From Opitutaceae bacterium (GTDB taxonomy: Bacteria > Verrucomicrobiota > Verrucomicrobiia > Opitutales > Opitutaceae), in contig JANQKV010000035.1 of NCBI GenBank assembly GCA_028280945.1, positions 62,001 through 126,000 on the forward strand: a DNA stretch of 64,000 bases, written 5' to 3'. A program made the translations under genes and the position numbers. Under the pieces are notes generated by a model. It was given only the letters and a program-made list of their open reading frames with translations. It ran no database searches and was not told where the DNA came from. Each line of letters starts with the position of its first letter. Position 1 is the first letter of the stretch. This document shows positions 62,375 through 64,000 of this stretch, one piece after another.

Positions 62375-63423
62375 GGGAGCGGCGGTAACTGAATGGGCGC
62401 AGTGGGCAGAATCGAGGACGGCCGGTTCGGATTCGCGTCGTTGAACTGGGGGTTCTTGAATTCGTCCTCCTGGCTCTCCGGGGGCTTGTCAAGGTAAGGG
62501 GTGACCAGATCCGAGAGGCCAATGTTATCCTGTGGCGTGTTAAGAATGAGGGGCAGGCCTCCGTCGGCTCCACCAATCACGACCATTTTCGAATTGGGCG
62601 ACTTGGACAGCTGCACGGTCGCATTGATGCCGGCAAATCTGAGGTAGTCGCGGAAGGAACCACCGGACGCGACTCTCTTCTGGAATTCCAGGATACCTCC
62701 GGCTTCGATCTTTTTGCGTTCGGCCTCCCGCTTCTCGCGCTCGACCCGGAATTCTGCCTCGAAGACCATCTGTTCCTGCACGAGCTTCAACTCGATGGCT
62801 TGGGCGACTTGTTCGGGCAGAATGATCCGTTTGATCAGCAGATCGTCGAGCGAGATGAATCGCTCGCTGATCTTGCCCATCGCGCCCTGCAGGATGAGAT
62901 TAAGAATGTAGCCTTCGGAAGTATAGAGCTCCTGTGGTTCAAACTGAGAAACTACCGCGCGGACATGGGCCTGAATCTCCGGCTTCACAACCGTCTCGAT
63001 ATAGTCCGGGCCCACGACGGTGTGGAGGTTGGGCAGGGTGTTGGAGCGGGGACGGGAACGAATCGAGACCTCGATTTCGACCGGCAGGCCGTTTCTACAA
63101 AGGGCGATGATTTTATGGGGCGTCTGTTGCAAACGCATGTTGTAGATATACATGCGATTCCAGGGCATCACGATGTGGAAGCCCTCGCGATAGACGTAGT
63201 TCATCTGGGTGCCGCCAAAAAATCGCGCCCACAGGACCCCGGCTTCACCTGGCTTCAGGCTTACGAAAACGCGATTTATCAAATAGGGCCAGAAGAAGAT
63301 GATGAGAAACCCCGTCACCAGCACGGTGATGATCACGTAGTTGCGCATTACCGGGATGCGATGCTTCAAGCGGGAGCGATAGGCTTTCCATCGCTGCTTG
63401 AGGCTGGGCTTGGCGGTAGTCAT
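62371..63423 (-). CDS. SPFH/band 7 (prohibitin-like) membrane protein
   Basis: 350 residues. One membrane helix near residues 29-52 (I-I-T-V-L-V-T-G-F-L-I-I-F-F), then an SPFH domain: V-S-L-K-P-G-E-A-G-V, the G-F-H-I-V-M-P-W motif and I-E-V-S-I-R-S-R-P. A helical charged stretch E-R-E-K-R-E-A-E-R-K-K-I-E-A at about 225-245 is typical of the coiled-coil after SPFH. The tail is Pro/Asp-rich. SPFH proteins scaffold membrane microdomains. First gene of the minus operon that ends with the exporter; gap of 205 bases to the divergent gene at 63629. Confidence 0.85.
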   Translation of the reverse strand: MTTAKPSLKQRWKAYRSRLKHRIPVMRNYVIITVLVTGFLIIFFWPYLINRVFVSLKPGEAGVLWARFFGGTQMNYVYREGFHIVMPWNRMYIYNMRLQQTPHKIIALCRNGLPVEIEVSIRSRPRSNTLPNLHTVVGPDYIETVVKPEIQAHVRAVVSQFEPQELYTSEGYILNLILQGAMGKISERFISLDDLLIKRIILPEQVAQAIELKLVQEQMVFEAEFRVEREKREAERKKIEAGGILEFQKRVASGGSFRDYLRFAGINATVQLSKSPNSKMVVIGGADGGLPLILNTPQDNIGLSDLVTPYLDKPPESQEDEFKNPQFNDANPNRPSSILPTAPIQLPPLP

Positions 63424-63628
63424 GGGCCCGCCATACTTCGCACATTGAACATTGGGTCAATTCGGTAGTCGGACGCGTGCGCGGCCCGGGCGATTTGTGG
63501 AGTCCTGTCCGGTGCCATAACTGAAAGGTAAATGTCTCGTCTGAAGCGGAATGTGGCTCGCCAACCTTCCGCCGAATGGACAAAAAAGAGCTCCTTTTGC
63601 ACCTTCCGTCTCACCCCATATTTCGATC
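63424..63628. promoter_or_regulatory. Divergent promoter region
   Basis: 205 bases between the SPFH-led minus operon and the plus-strand gene at 63629. Both promoters should be here, but no clear box pair or palindrome stands out to me. Confidence 0.45.
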
Positions 63629-64000
63629 ATGAAAAACAAGTCTAAACTTATACCGGGGATCGTTGCGCTCCTTGGGGCCATTTGGGTATCCTCCTCCGTC
63701 GTTTGTGCCCAGGTGGACAGCGACAGTCGGCTGGTCAATTTATCCGCCCGCGGGCAAGTCGGAACCGCCGAGGGGGCCCTGGTAGCAGGCTTTGTGATCG
63801 AGGGCATTGATCCCCAGCGGGTGCTGGTGCGCATCGCGGGACCGTCGCTGGGAGAGTTCGGCGTCGAAAATCCGGCGGCATCACCCCGGTTACAGCTTTA
63901 TGCGGGAGAGACCCTGATGGCCGAAAACCAGGGCTGGTCCAATTCTGAAGATGCGGAGGAAATTGCCCAAGCCGTCGCGGTGGCGGGAGCGTTTCCTTTT
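63629..64000 (+). CDS. Secreted repeat-type protein, 5' part (cut by window edge)
   Basis: Open to the right edge; 124 residues are visible. Start ATG gives a signal peptide (M-K-N-K-S-K..., hydrophobic, cleavage near V-V-C-A-Q). The mature part contains R-V-L-V-R-I-A-G-P-S-L-G, L-Q-L-Y-A-G and W-S-N-S-E-D-A-E-E-I, close to a repeat unit (R-G-x-G-P-x-L ... N-D-x-W) that I know from large exported proteins of Verrucomicrobia. The full size and any sorting signal lie outside the window. Confidence 0.75.
   Translation, partial: MKNKSKLIPGIVALLGAIWVSSSVVCAQVDSDSRLVNLSARGQVGTAEGALVAGFVIEGIDPQRVLVRIAGPSLGEFGVENPAASPRLQLYAGETLMAENQGWSNSEDAEEIAQAVAVAGAFPF

Overview
The window (64 kb, high GC) reads as a chromosome piece from a Verrucomicrobiota bacterium, most like the Opitutales/Opitutaceae. 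The basis is indirect: secreted sulfatases beside glycosidases, a truncated right-edge gene with the 'RVLVRIAGPSL' style repeat domain that I associate with that phylum, frequent ATGA gene overlaps, and weak or absent Shine-Dalgarno sites. No database search was run.

Region 1 (1-8569, + strand) is a catabolic block: the 3' end of a PhoD-like phosphatase, a secreted sulfatase, a two-domain secreted glycosidase-like protein, a calcineurin-like phosphatase with altered metal ligands, a second sulfatase without a signal peptide, and a Tat-exported TIM-barrel protein. It is followed by a 660-base gap that holds the 3' half of a tRNA-Leu gene (8862-8914), probably one end of an integrated element.

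Region 2 (9230-18826, + strand) is a tightly overlapped operon: a PLP decarboxylase-like protein with changed active-site residues, a double methyltransferase, an NTT/MFS-like membrane protein carrying HEAT repeats, two membrane sensor-like proteins with a small cyclic-nucleotide-binding-like protein between them, and an Sfp-type phosphopantetheinyl transferase. Region 3 (18823-21461, - strand) has three DUF697-like proteins, a ParA-like ATPase and a tiny membrane protein, with one clear intrinsic terminator.

Region 4 (21462-58293, + strand) is the core: a 412-base AT-rich control region with two 60-base tandem repeats and palindromes, then a single operon of eight genes. Predicted domain order: FAAL-ACP-KS-AT-DH-KR-ACP // dehydrogenase, ACP, acyl-CoA dehydrogenase, FkbH (a hydroxymalonyl-ACP-type extender set with no O-methyltransferase) // KS-AT-ACP-aminotransferase-C-A-PCP-E-C-A-PCP // C-A-PCP-E-C-FkbH-PCP-C-A-PCP-E // MbtH-thioesterase fusion. 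By colinearity the product would be a lipopeptide with a beta-amino (perhaps alpha-hydroxy) acyl tail, two ordinary D-configured positions, an internal three-carbon hydroxy acid such as glycerate loaded by the FkbH domain, and a terminal D-tyrosine-like residue. This is inference from domain order.

Region 5 (58419-63423, - strand) is a second compact operon: SPFH protein, PotD-like lipoprotein, DUF481-like outer-membrane protein and a SyrD/PvdE-type cyclic-peptide exporter. It is a plausible export and envelope arm for the cluster. A truncated secreted protein starts at 63629 and runs off the right edge.
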